64,000 bases of DNA from Rurimicrobium sp040387755 (GTDB lineage: Bacteria; Bacteroidota; Bacteroidia; Chitinophagales; Chitinophagaceae), in assembly GCA_040387755.1 (NCBI GenBank), contig JAZKDB010000002.1, forward strand, positions 310,001 to 374,000, in the 5' to 3' direction. Positions 16,130 through 24,063 of this stretch are shown here, in pieces. The stretch's first letter is position 1. The number at the start of each line of letters is the position of its first letter. Position numbers and translations under genes: made by a program. The notes beneath the pieces were generated by a model. That model had not been told where the DNA came from and did not search any database. It worked only from the letters and a program-made list of their open reading frames with translations.

Positions 16130-16192
16130 CCGCTGTTCGGGATATTCCTAAGGGCATCCCAAATCACAGATAAAGTGGATTTTTAATCCTCT
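16130..16192. repeat. 63-bp dispersed repeat, copy 2
   Basis: This is a direct copy of the 15046-15108 repeat, starting CCGCTGTTCGGGATATTCC and ending GGATTTTTAATCCTCT. It lies between the converging prenyltransferase-fold gene and the HxlR gene, touching the HxlR stop codon. With copy 1 it brackets one gene. Confidence 0.75.
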
Positions 16193-16520
16193 ATTTACCG
16201 ATAATTTTCTTTCGGTGCTGCCCACCCCAAATCTTTAAAGACCCTATAACAGTATCAAGAGATTCGCCATGTGCTGTTATCGCATATTCTACTTTGGGTG
16301 GAAAACTGTCATAGACTGTTCTGGTAATGAGCTGATTGATCTCCAAATCTTTCAATTCTTTGGACAGCATTTTATCGGTTATTCCGTTCACATCTTTTGA
16401 AATCTCTTTAAACCTTTTATTGCTGTACCTCAGAGATACAAGAATGGGTAGTTTCCATCTGCCATTTAAAACTTCGAGCGCATCGCTTACCGCCCTGATG
16501 CATTTTTCACAATCATTCAT
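16191..16520 (-). CDS. HxlR-family transcriptional regulator
   Basis: This 109-residue winged-helix protein has the HxlR pattern: CEKCIRAVSDALEVLNGRWKLPIL (4-27), RFKEISKDVNGITDKMLSKELKDLE (about 36-60) as the recognition helices, and a C-terminal helix after YAITAHGESL. The pair Cys4/Cys7 near the N-terminus could sense oxidants or electrophiles, as in related regulators. It is divergent from a DsbA-family gene across 137 bases that contain two adjacent palindromes. The likely role is redox- or electrophile-responsive control of that gene and itself. Confidence 0.88.
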   Translation of the reverse strand: MNDCEKCIRAVSDALEVLNGRWKLPILVSLRYSNKRFKEISKDVNGITDKMLSKELKDLEINQLITRTVYDSFPPKVEYAITAHGESLDTVIGSLKIWGGQHRKKIIGK

Positions 16521-16562
16521 AACCAGAAATTTTTGAGGGCTTTCATTCCTTAATTAACATAG

Positions 16563-16596
16563 CTATCCGTCGGGATAGCGCTATCTGAAGAGATAG
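16563..16596. promoter_or_regulatory. Two adjacent 16-bp palindromic operators
   Basis: CTATCC-gtcg-GGATAG (16563-16578) and CTATCT-gaag-AGATAG (16581-16596) are perfect palindromes with the same 6-4-6 layout, with centres 18 bp apart. A half-site AGGATAG follows at 16608. They lie between the divergent HxlR and DsbA-family genes and are the obvious candidate HxlR binding sites. Confidence 0.7.
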
Positions 16597-16623
16597 TAAT
16601 ATAAATAGGATAGCCACTATATT

Positions 16624-16631
16624 TAAGTTTG
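16624..16631 (+). promoter_or_regulatory. -7 box of the DsbA-family gene
   Basis: TAAGTTTG matches TAnnTTTG and lies 26 bases before the chosen ATG, just downstream of the palindromes. No clear TTG is present at the expected -33 distance, fitting a promoter that depends on an activator such as the HxlR protein. Confidence 0.45.
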
Positions 16632-16657
16632 CAATGTTAATCAAAAGAAATGAACAC

Positions 16658-17374
16658 ATGAAAAAAATGAAAGTTGAAATCTGGAGCGATGTAACATGCA
16701 CTCATTGCTATACATCCAAGCGAAAACTGGAAACTGCTTTGAGCCAATTTAAAGACAAGGAAAAAATAGAAATTATCTGGAAGAGCTTTGAACTAGCACC
16801 TGGTCTCATTACCCATCCCGAAAAAAAGCTACCCCGCTTCCTGGCCGAATTGCAGGGAATCAGCTTAAGTGAGGCCACCGCAATGACAGACCATGTAACC
16901 AATATGGTTAAGGATGTGGGTCTGGAATATGATTTGGATATAGCTATTCCGGCCAATAGTTTTAATGCTCACAGACTTTTGCATTTTGCCAAAGAACATC
17001 AAATGCAGAACATAGTAGAGGAAAGACTGTTTAAAGCCTATTTTTCCGAAGGGCAAAACATTGATGATATTCCTACACTAATCCGGCTGGCCCTTGAAGC
17101 AGGATTAAATGCCACCGAAACAAAAGACATGCTGGAAAGTGCAAAATATACGGATAGTGTGATTAAAGACATTTCAGAAGCCAGAGAATCGGGTATCAAA
17201 AGTATTCCTCATTTTGTGTTTAATAATAATACCCGTCTTTCGGGTGCTCAGGAAAGTGTGGTATTTGCTGAAACATTGGAAAGAACATTTACACAATGGC
17301 AGCTTGAAGACCAGGCTACGGGTTCAGATATTATTGAAGGACAATCCTGCACAATCGGAGAAGACTGTATATAG
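16658..17374 (+). CDS. DsbA-family oxidoreductase (FrnE-like)
   Basis: This 238-residue protein has a thioredoxin fold with an N-terminal active site CTHC (Cys14, Cys17) after VEIWSDV, a large helical insertion, and the cis-proline loop ESGIKSIPHFVF. This fits the FrnE subgroup, whose usual active site is CPWC. There is no signal peptide, so it is cytoplasmic. I start at the ATG at 16658; an upstream ATG at 16634 sits at the edge of the promoter. The C-terminus ends CTIGEDCI, a second Cys pair. It is divergent from an HxlR regulator with shared operators, so it is probably induced by thiol stress. Confidence 0.88.
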   Translation: MKKMKVEIWSDVTCTHCYTSKRKLETALSQFKDKEKIEIIWKSFELAPGLITHPEKKLPRFLAELQGISLSEATAMTDHVTNMVKDVGLEYDLDIAIPANSFNAHRLLHFAKEHQMQNIVEERLFKAYFSEGQNIDDIPTLIRLALEAGLNATETKDMLESAKYTDSVIKDISEARESGIKSIPHFVFNNNTRLSGAQESVVFAETLERTFTQWQLEDQATGSDIIEGQSCTIGEDCI

Positions 17375-18089
17375 ACTTATCCAGAAGTGCGGAGAAAAAT
17401 CCGGCGGTAAATCTAACAGAAGATTATGTAGTAAAGGCTCTTCCCTTTGGGGAGGGGCTTTTTTCATTCCGCAGTTCGGTATGTCTCGAAGGGCATCATA
17501 TCTGAGCCTAATGCGGTGCCAGCATCAATACCCTAGCCCAAAAGCTCAAACGTCTTTTTGTACCAAAGACTTTGCGCTTTTGTGTCTATAATGACCGCAT
17601 TTTATTTTGCGTAATTCTACTCTCCATTTTGCGTAATTCTACTCTTCTTTTGCCCCGCGAGGCAAATTACTTTTGCATTAGTTACTTACACCAAACAACA
17701 ATTATTAAAGGAATTAGTGAGCTGTTGATGTTGCAGATATACCGAAAAGAGCATTTATGCAAAAACAGCAGATTACAAATAGAGATGCCTGAAAATCTCT
17801 TAATTGCGTAATTAATACAGAAGGGAAAAGGGTAAAAATAATTTTTGACAATATGGACGAAACCGGATATTTAGCCCAATCAGCATGCAATCGCGCGGAG
17901 AACAAATAGCATTTCTTTCACTCCTGAGGTGCACAAAAACGACTAAAGACGATGGTGAATATACGAAATGCGCAATAGACAAAGCTTGGGTTTCAATTGA
18001 ATGATTGGAGTGTTTGCGACTATTGACGAGTGAATGTTCATACATGAAACAACCTAAATATTTCAATCACTTCACAAAATACGTACTCT
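17375..18089. other. 715-base gap: terminator, tandem 22-mer, decayed sequence
   Basis: After the terminator, CGCAGTTCGGTATGTCTCGAA near 17470 looks like a worn copy of the 63-bp repeat. A 22-bp unit starting ATTTTGCGTAATTCTACTCT is repeated in tandem (17604 and 17626). Downstream, a 39-codon frame at 17885-18004 (MQSRGEQIAFLSLLRCTKTT and onward, ending KAWVSIE) has protein-like composition but matches nothing I know and may be a gene remnant. No longer convincing gene is present on either strand. Confidence 0.45.
17433..17464 (+). terminator. Intrinsic terminator after the DsbA-family gene
   Basis: A 13-bp stem (AAAGGCTCTTCCC with GGGAGGGGCTTTT, some G-U pairs) with a TTTG loop leads into a T run ending at 17464. 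Confidence 0.6.
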
Positions 18090-19334
18090 ATGAAACAGAA
18101 ATTAATAATGCTGACTTTAGCAATCTTTGTGTTGACTTCGGGCTATGCGCAATTTTTTAAAAAAATAACTGACGCTGTTGGAAGTGTGGTCAACACTGGT
18201 ATTAAAGTAACGACAGCACCTTATCAGGCCCTAGCAAATACAGGTCAGGTAATTATAGGAAATGCCAAACCAGCCGACATTTATAAACCTTATCAGGAGG
18301 TTGTAACTACTGCAGGTTCGACTTTACCGGGAGTAGTTGAGGTATTAAATGAGCCTCAAAAATATTTAACACAAAAAGCACAAGAGTATGCTACATCAAT
18401 TGGTGGTAATACGGGTGCATTTATTTTCGACATTGGCACTTTCACAAACAGATATTATTCCGAACTGGCAAATGCCGGTGCACAAAATATTAATGGAATT
18501 TTACAAGGTCAAAACCCTTTTCAATTGACGGCAGCCCCTTTAGCTGCTGCAATCAGGGCAGCAAAAGAAAGGTATTCCTCGTCTGCAAGACCATTGCCAG
18601 ATGATGTTAAAAATGCTTTGAGAAATTATTTTAGCCAAACGACATTAGACAATGCAAGATATGCAATTGGGAAAGTTGAAATTACGCTGCCAAATTTTAT
18701 TGGGCAAGGAGCTAAGTTTATGGGAAATGACGGATATGCAGTAACTGTTGATAATATCATCGTTTTTAATTCAGACCCCGGTTCCTATTCAAGTAATGCA
18801 AATTGGTGGGCTCATGAAATAACCCATGTCCAACAATATGAACAATTAGGCATCGAAACATTTTCCTTTAATTATATCAGAGACTTTGGCAGGTCACTCG
18901 AAAGTGAAGCAGTAAATAATGCCAACAGGATTACAAATAGTAGTTATAGTGCATCCAGTTCATTTATTAAAGTAGGGTCATTTGACATGAGTGGTGCTCA
19001 GTCAACAACCAACTATCAACAAAATCCTGAATATTATGTAGCACAATGCATTTTTCCTCAAGACAGATTTGGAGCAATGTATTTGGTAACCAATTACGGA
19101 AGAATAATTGCTGTCAACCCACTAAATGGATTCTGGCAACATATAGGGTATTCTACCCCACCATTAATGCAACAAGTAGCTTGGTCGTATGATTTGCCGA
19201 ATGCAAATTGGAGATATGCTGTTGGATTTGATGGAAAGATCTATAATCCTATCGGACCAATCTTTAACGCTTTTGGACAAGTAGTTAATTATGCAAACTG
19301 GAATCCCATTGGATACGTATTCCGATTTCAATAA
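18090..19334 (+). CDS. Secreted DUF4157-like putative zinc metalloprotease
   Basis: This 414-residue protein has a signal peptide (about 1-20, ending GYA). The motif WWAHEITHVQQYEQLG (239-254) contains an HExxH zinc site (His242, Glu243, His246) in the HExTHVxQ form typical of DUF4157, with Glu271/Glu273 in SLESEAVNNAN as a plausible third ligand. The ~140 residues after about 290 are rich in Tyr, Asn and Gln and hold repeats of the kind YGRIIAVNPLNGFW and FDGKIYNPIGPIF, possibly a small beta domain. DUF4157 domains are often parts of contractile-injection effectors and polymorphic toxins. No injection-system gene is nearby. The region is A+T rich and probably acquired. Confidence 0.75.
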   Translation: MKQKLIMLTLAIFVLTSGYAQFFKKITDAVGSVVNTGIKVTTAPYQALANTGQVIIGNAKPADIYKPYQEVVTTAGSTLPGVVEVLNEPQKYLTQKAQEYATSIGGNTGAFIFDIGTFTNRYYSELANAGAQNINGILQGQNPFQLTAAPLAAAIRAAKERYSSSARPLPDDVKNALRNYFSQTTLDNARYAIGKVEITLPNFIGQGAKFMGNDGYAVTVDNIIVFNSDPGSYSSNANWWAHEITHVQQYEQLGIETFSFNYIRDFGRSLESEAVNNANRITNSSYSASSSFIKVGSFDMSGAQSTTNYQQNPEYYVAQCIFPQDRFGAMYLVTNYGRIIAVNPLNGFWQHIGYSTPPLMQQVAWSYDLPNANWRYAVGFDGKIYNPIGPIFNAFGQVVNYANWNPIGYVFRFQ

Positions 19335-19469
19335 GAAAGGATATACCACAACTCTCCAATTTTGAAAATGCTAGTGAATAAGAAAGTAGTGAGCAGACTA
19401 GCTAAAATGCGAAAATGTTAAGCATCATTTTTATGCTTGACCAATTTGATAACCTAAAATTTAATACAT

Positions 19470-20213
19470 ATGAGCAACCCTTTTTACATGCAACCCGAAC
19501 TCCGTTATGGAGCACCCGTTTGTGATGAAATTTTAACCGGAAGGTTTTTTACCATTGGATACTCCTGGTATTTCAGACAAGCTAAATGGACTCTGGAAAT
19601 TATAAACAGAAATGATTATCTGGTGGATAAAGTGCTCACTAAAATTGATAGATTGGATAATTTTCGGGCAGATATTAGAATTCCGAAACGATTTAGAGCA
19701 GGCCTGGATGAATATAAAGGTAGTGGATATGACAGAGGGCATCTTGTATCAAGTGCCGATCAAATAAATCAATCTATTCAAAATAGTGAAACCTTTTTGC
19801 TATCCAATATGTCACCTCAAAAAGAAGAATTCAATCGACGTATGTGGAGCAAGTTAGAAGATAAAGTAAGGGTCCTTAACAACAAACCAGAAATACTAGA
19901 AACTTATGTTCTTACCGCACCAGTGTTTTATTTTCAAAAACCCATTGAAACTATTGGAGAACCTGACGATTTAGGTATTGATATTCCCATACCACACGCT
20001 TTTGTTAAGAGTGTACTTGCCGAAGATATTAAAGGTCGATTATCACTTTGGACTTTTTTAATGGAGAATAAAGAATTAAATGGCAGAATAGAAGACTATC
20101 TGGTAAAAACTTATGATGCAGAGCAACTTGTTGGCGGACGATTTTGGGATAGGATAAGCGGTACGGATATGCACGACCAAAAGAGAATAATAACAGCTAT
20201 TTGGGACTATTAA
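19470..20213 (+). CDS. DNA/RNA non-specific endonuclease (NUC1 family)
   Basis: This 247-residue protein carries the beta-beta-alpha-metal nuclease motif YDRGHLVSSADQ, with the catalytic His91 in DRGH, followed by FLLSNMSPQKEEFNRRMWSKLE, where Asn122 should bind the metal. YVLTAPVFY (about 145-153) and IPHAFVKSVL complete the usual family pattern. There is no signal peptide, unlike the secreted Serratia nuclease. That would suit a toxin domain delivered by another system, an intracellular nuclease, or a non-classical export route. It is a single gene 80 bases ahead of a small membrane-anchored protein that could be a partner or inhibitor, though nothing proves this. Confidence 0.88.
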   Translation: MSNPFYMQPELRYGAPVCDEILTGRFFTIGYSWYFRQAKWTLEIINRNDYLVDKVLTKIDRLDNFRADIRIPKRFRAGLDEYKGSGYDRGHLVSSADQINQSIQNSETFLLSNMSPQKEEFNRRMWSKLEDKVRVLNNKPEILETYVLTAPVFYFQKPIETIGEPDDLGIDIPIPHAFVKSVLAEDIKGRLSLWTFLMENKELNGRIEDYLVKTYDAEQLVGGRFWDRISGTDMHDQKRIITAIWDY

Positions 20214-20292
20214 AAAAAGGCTCCACCAGCTATTACGCAATTCCTTATCACAATTTTTGCAGCGTCTGTACGTTAGCTAAAAAAGCAACTGC

Positions 20293-20760
20293 ATGAATAA
20301 AGCAATAAAAATTATAACTATCTCCCTTGCATCGATAATCCTATTGGCTGCGGTCAGCTATTTTGGTCTGAGACAATTTACCCGCAGTATATATAAGCAG
20401 CGAACTTGCGAATGGGCCAATATTGACAATATCGAAATGCACGCTGAAGTAGACGTTCCAAAAATAAAAACCTTTGACTGCATATATAAGAAAGAGCTAA
20501 ACACCAAAATGGCGATGTTTGAAATAGACAAAGCCAATGTGGACATGGACAGGTATATCAAACTAAATAATTTCAGAAAATTAAATTCGGTAAATGAGAT
20601 TTCGTTTGACAACATCTTAAAAAAGGAAACGAATGTAGATAGCTTAATGGCATCACCAGACTTATACTACACCAAGGGCTCTTATAAAGGCGAAACATGG
20701 CAGACAATTCTGGATAATTCAAGCGGAAGACTATGGGTAACCATCCAATACAATGATTAA
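20293..20760 (+). CDS. Hypothetical membrane-anchored protein
   Basis: This 155-residue protein starts with an uncleaved signal or anchor helix (about residues 7-26, IITISLASIILLAAVSYFGL) followed by a soluble domain of alternating charged and hydrophobic residues. The domain contains a Cys at 38 and one at 60, possibly a disulfide if it is periplasmic. I do not recognise the family. It is on the same strand as the NUC1 nuclease gene, 79 bases away, and the gap carries CGTTAGC. A role as an inhibitor of that nuclease is speculation. Confidence 0.6.
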   Translation: MNKAIKIITISLASIILLAAVSYFGLRQFTRSIYKQRTCEWANIDNIEMHAEVDVPKIKTFDCIYKKELNTKMAMFEIDKANVDMDRYIKLNNFRKLNSVNEISFDNILKKETNVDSLMASPDLYYTKGSYKGETWQTILDNSSGRLWVTIQYND

Positions 20761-21234
20761 AAAGGAGTCTCCTACCAGCCTATTTACAGAGGGCTATTTT
20801 AAAATCTTTCATTTTTGAAACTTCATAAACCTCCAATCGCCCCCTTCTCCTTAGCTTACCCAAACACTACAATCAACTCTCCAATTTTGCAAATTGGAGC
20901 AAACACGCGGAAGCAAGAATCTTCCTCTGGCGCATTAATCAGCGATAGTATTTATAGGGCATCGTAATAAGTAAAAGGCACAAGTACACCGACCGAATTG
21001 CACTACTTCATAGCAGCCAGTGTGGCTAAATATCGCCACCTTTTAAAACATCAATTTCAAGCTGAGGTTCAACATTATTTGCAATCTGCAAATACAAAAG
21101 CTCTCTTTAATCCATATTGGCCAACACAACTGTACTGGTTAAAATAAACAGAATTGTATCTGTACCCATAAAAATTTTTGACTGAATTTTACATTCGAGA
21201 GTTGAATATTTCAAGCTGAGAAAAATAAGCCCCA
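20761..21234. other. 474-base gap with repeat copies and a gene remnant
   Basis: It holds a 53-bp repeat at 20789-20841 (48 of 53 bases match 24006-24058), followed by ACTCTCCAATTTTGCAAATT, a palindromic segment also seen in worn form near 15140, 19350 and 23895. A coding-like remnant follows at 20971-21147. The remainder is A+T rich, with no other gene seen. Confidence 0.5.
20971..21147 (+). pseudogene. Remnant reading frame lacking a start codon
   Basis: Starting after a double stop (TAATAA), 58 codons read through in one frame with ordinary protein composition (for example FIAASVAKYRHLLKHQF, and ending PTQLYWLK) to a TAA at 21145. There is no ATG; a TTG at 20998 is the only possible start. 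It is probably the 3' end of a decayed gene. The family is unknown. Confidence 0.3.
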
Positions 21235-21837
21235 ATGAGTTGGATTAAGTTAAACACAATTTTAAAAGGAGAATTAGTCACACTCATTCCTTTGGAAGAA
21301 AAGCACTTCGTGGAATTAGAACTCATAGCAAGAGAGAAAAGAATTTGGGAATTTATTCCCATTGATATGAGTACAGCAGAAAAGCGTTTACAGGTTTTTG
21401 CAAAAGCAATTCTGGAAAGGGAGGCGGGAAAACAATATCCTTTTGTAATAATTCAACATTCAAGTCAAAAAATAATAGGTAGCACACGATTGATGAATAT
21501 TGAACCTGAACATAAAAAGATTGAAATTGGCTGGACCTGGTTGCACCCCGACTACTGGTCGACAGCAGTGAATCTGGAATGCAAATTATTGCTTTTGACT
21601 TTCTGTTTTGAAGAATTAAAAGCGATTCGCGTGCAGTTGAAAACAGATGAAAATAATATTCGTTCGCGAAAAGCGATTATGAAAATTGGTGGTCAATACG
21701 AAGGCATTTTAAGAAACGATTGGATAAGAGAAAATGGAACGATAAGAAATACTGTTTATTTCAGCATAATAGACAGCGAGTGGAATGATACAAAGAAAAA
21801 TTTATCAATGCTGTTTCACAATAAATTGACATCATAA
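21235..21837 (+). CDS. GNAT acetyltransferase (RimJ/RimL type)
   Basis: This 200-residue protein begins LKGELVTLIPLEEKHFVEL, the usual RimJ/RimL opening, and contains IIGSTRLMNIEPEHKKIEIGWTWL and the helix after DENNIRSRKAIMKIGG. The acetyl-CoA loop is degenerate (HPDYWSTAVNLECK), which is common in this subgroup. It should N-acetylate a protein terminus or small amine; the substrate is unknown. It precedes a DinB and a PhzF gene on the same strand, 34 bases before the DinB start, so the three may form an operon. Confidence 0.85.
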   Translation: MSWIKLNTILKGELVTLIPLEEKHFVELELIAREKRIWEFIPIDMSTAEKRLQVFAKAILEREAGKQYPFVIIQHSSQKIIGSTRLMNIEPEHKKIEIGWTWLHPDYWSTAVNLECKLLLLTFCFEELKAIRVQLKTDENNIRSRKAIMKIGGQYEGILRNDWIRENGTIRNTVYFSIIDSEWNDTKKNLSMLFHNKLTS

Positions 21838-21871
21838 AGACCTGTTGACTTTGCCTTAAATAATAACCGAA

Positions 21872-22348
21872 ATGACAAAAACAGAAATTCTTGAATTATT
21901 GCTGAACACAAAATCTGAAACAATTCGATACTTTGATTTTCCGGAAACTGAGTTGAATAAAACTTATGGAGATGGTAAATGGTCGGTTCGCCAAATCCTT
22001 CATCACTTAACTGACACCGAGTATCTGTTTATTGGGAGATTGAAAAAAATAATTGCCGAGCCCAAACAAGTGATTTGGGCTTTCAATCAAGATGATTGGA
22101 ACAAGGCTTTTGATTATCTGAACGAGCCACTGACCAGCAAGAAAGAACTCTTTTCAATTTGCAGAGAAATGAATTACGAACTTATTGAAAAATATTACGA
22201 CAGATTCTATCAAAAAGAATTTGTGCACAACGAAACGGGCTTAAGAACCTTGCAAATTGAATTTGCAAAAGTGGCATTACATAATCAATCTCACAACGAA
22301 CAAATAAAAAAGGCATTACAAATTCAGAAAAACAATGACAATGATTAA
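21872..22348 (+). CDS. DinB/YfiT-family putative metal-dependent hydrolase or thiol transferase
   Basis: This 158-residue four-helix-bundle protein has HHLTDTEYLF near residue 44 and HNQSHNEQI near 137, supplying the His residues that bind a divalent metal in DinB proteins. Family members include thiol transferases, and many are of unknown role. The C-terminal codons overlap the PhzF gene by 8 to 14 bases depending on the PhzF start, which implies translational coupling. Confidence 0.85.
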   Translation: MTKTEILELLLNTKSETIRYFDFPETELNKTYGDGKWSVRQILHHLTDTEYLFIGRLKKIIAEPKQVIWAFNQDDWNKAFDYLNEPLTSKKELFSICREMNYELIEKYYDRFYQKEFVHNETGLRTLQIEFAKVALHNQSHNEQIKKALQIQKNNDND

Positions 22349-23132
22349 GATATATCAAGTAGATGCGTTTACCGACAAACTGTTTTCGGGCAATCCTGCG
22401 GCTGTTTGCATATTGGATAAATGGCTTAGCGACGACTTAATGCAGTGTATTGCCGATGAAAATAATTTGGCAGAAACAGCATTTGTAGTCCCCAATGAAA
22501 AGAACTTTGAAATCAGGTGGTTCACTCCGGTTGTAGAAGTTGATTTATGTGGTCATGCCACATTAGCTTCGGCTTTTGTGCTGTTCAACATACTAGATCA
22601 TCCTGATTCTGTAATTAGATTTCATTCTCCAAGAAGCGGATTGCTAACCGTAGAGAAGAAAGATGAACTTCTTTTTTTAGACTTTCCCAGCGATACATTG
22701 GAATCAATAAGCGAAGTGAAAAACATTTCAATAGAAAAATGCATTGGGGTACAACCAATGGAATTATTCAAAGGGAAAACAGATTATATGGTTGTAATCG
22801 AAAATGAAAAATCACTACGAAATCTTCAACCCGACCTTAATGAAATAGCAAAGTTAAATGGAAGAGGTTTGATTGTTACGGCAAAAGGAGATACCGTAGA
22901 TTTTGTTTCCCGATTCTTTGCCCCTCAGTCAGGGATAATTGAAGACCCTGTAACAGGTTCTGCTCATACTTCATTGATTCCGTTTTGGTCAGAAAGACTA
23001 GGTAAAACTAAAATGATTGCGCATCAATTGTCGAAGCGCGGAGGACAGCTTTTGGGTGAGTTTAAAAATGAGCGCTGCATGATTGGAGGGAAAGCCCGAT
23101 TGTACTTAACCGGGGAAATAAATTTAGACTAA
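22335..23132 (+). CDS. PhzF-family isomerase/epimerase
   Basis: This 265-residue protein matches PhzF along its length: YQVDAFTDKLFSGNPAAVC at the N-terminus, the catalytic Glu47 in NNLAETAF, VDLCGHATLASAF, and the second-domain motif EDPVTGSAHTSLIPFW. Family members catalyse proton shifts and epimerisation of small acids. A phenazine role is not implied, since no other phz gene is present. The start could be 22335 or, more like the family, the ATG two codons later at 22341. It overlaps the DinB gene and is followed one base later by the next gene, so they are co-transcribed. Confidence 0.9.
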   Translation: MTMIKIYQVDAFTDKLFSGNPAAVCILDKWLSDDLMQCIADENNLAETAFVVPNEKNFEIRWFTPVVEVDLCGHATLASAFVLFNILDHPDSVIRFHSPRSGLLTVEKKDELLFLDFPSDTLESISEVKNISIEKCIGVQPMELFKGKTDYMVVIENEKSLRNLQPDLNEIAKLNGRGLIVTAKGDTVDFVSRFFAPQSGIIEDPVTGSAHTSLIPFWSERLGKTKMIAHQLSKRGGQLLGEFKNERCMIGGKARLYLTGEINLD

Positions 23133-23133
23133 A

Positions 23134-23433
23134 ATGAAAATACTTGCAATAGAAAAGGAAGTTGAAGGTGTAAAATGGGACAGTCTAGATGACTTGTTAG
23201 CGCAAGAAGCCCAACATATTTTTCGATTGTACCTTTCGGATAACTTAAGAGAAATATATTTTACGGAAGAAAAAAATGCCGTGCTCATACTGGAGACTAA
23301 TGATAAAACTACTGCAATAAAATTACTCGACACTTTGCCTTTGGTACAAAAAAGGAAAATACAATTTGATATTATAGAGTTAAGGCCATACACGGGTTAT
23401 GAAAGAATACTATTAAATAACTGTGACCAGTAG
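23134..23433 (+). CDS. Hypothetical small protein, possible ferredoxin-like (muconolactone isomerase-like) fold
   Basis: This 99-residue soluble protein starts MKILAIEKEVEGVKW and contains RLYLSDNLREIYFTEEKNAVLILE and KLLDTLPLVQKRKIQFDIIELRPY. The alternating strand-helix pattern resembles dimeric alpha/beta-barrel (YCII or muconolactone isomerase-like) proteins. It begins one base after the PhzF stop codon, so it is clearly in that operon. The function is unknown. Confidence 0.65.
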   Translation: MKILAIEKEVEGVKWDSLDDLLAQEAQHIFRLYLSDNLREIYFTEEKNAVLILETNDKTTAIKLLDTLPLVQKRKIQFDIIELRPYTGYERILLNNCDQ

Positions 23434-23446
23434 AAAACTTACATAA

Positions 23447-23788
23447 ATGCAATCATACAACTTCAATAACAAAACATTTTCACTGGTAGAAAATTCGGAA
23501 AGCGGAAAGGTGAATTCCGAAACAATTTTTCATTACAAACAGGAAGGCAATTTGGTTACAGCCGACTATTATGGCGGAAGTATAATTTACGGCAAAATAA
23601 TTTCCCGTTTGGAGGGCAATCAATTGACAATGCTTTATCAGTGCCTGACAAAAGAAAATGAATTAAAAGCAGGAAAAGCCATTGCCGAAATCAGCTTAAC
23701 TGATAGTAAAAAAATAAGACTCAAATTAAATTGGGAATGGTTGGGTGATAAAAATGAAAAGGGTACATCAGAATATCTTGAGAATTAA
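23447..23788 (+). CDS. Small all-beta hypothetical protein
   Basis: This 113-residue protein begins MQSYNFNNKTFSLVENSESG and has regular short strands with Gly turns (TIFHYKQEGNLVTADYYGGS, then IIYGKIISRLEGNQLTMLYQ). It resembles small beta-barrel proteins that databases sometimes label N-acetylglutamate synthase without experimental support. It follows the PhzF gene cluster by 13 bases and probably ends it. I infer no enzyme function. Confidence 0.6.
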   Translation: MQSYNFNNKTFSLVENSESGKVNSETIFHYKQEGNLVTADYYGGSIIYGKIISRLEGNQLTMLYQCLTKENELKAGKAIAEISLTDSKKIRLKLNWEWLGDKNEKGTSEYLEN

Positions 23789-24003
23789 ACATTGGGAATT
23801 GATGAAAGAAAACATAATAACAAGAGTATTTTTCTAAGTCTTTTGAAAATGCCCCAGCTCTCTTTAGTCTAGTCTAACAAACTCTACACGTGGCACTCCA
23901 ATTATGAAAATCCGGAGCAACAAGAAGAATCATATAAACTGAAGAATTGAGGTAAACATCCCAGACAATAATCAAGAAATTGCCCTCCTGTCTGCCTCTG
24001 CTT

Positions 24004-24058
24004 TTGAGGACTATTTTAAAAGCTCTTATTTTTGAAACTTCTTAAACCTCCAATCGCC
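24004..24058 (+). promoter_or_regulatory. Promoter embedded in a dispersed repeat
   Basis: TTG (24004-24006) is 20 bases before TATTTTTG (24027-24034), a full Bacteroidota promoter, 30 bases ahead of the GNAT start. The 24006-24058 stretch is a repeat of 20789-20841, where both promoter elements are mutated. The 275-base gap 23789-24063 holds nothing else but worn repeat pieces. Confidence 0.6.
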
Positions 24059-24063
24059 AAAAA

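Noticed and set aside
17214..17591. 125-codon frame overlapping the DsbA-family gene end
   Set aside because: It crosses the terminator and a worn repeat in another frame, with no protein-like pattern.
22335..23132. Phenazine biosynthesis cluster
   Set aside because: PhzF homologues are widespread and no other phz gene is adjacent.
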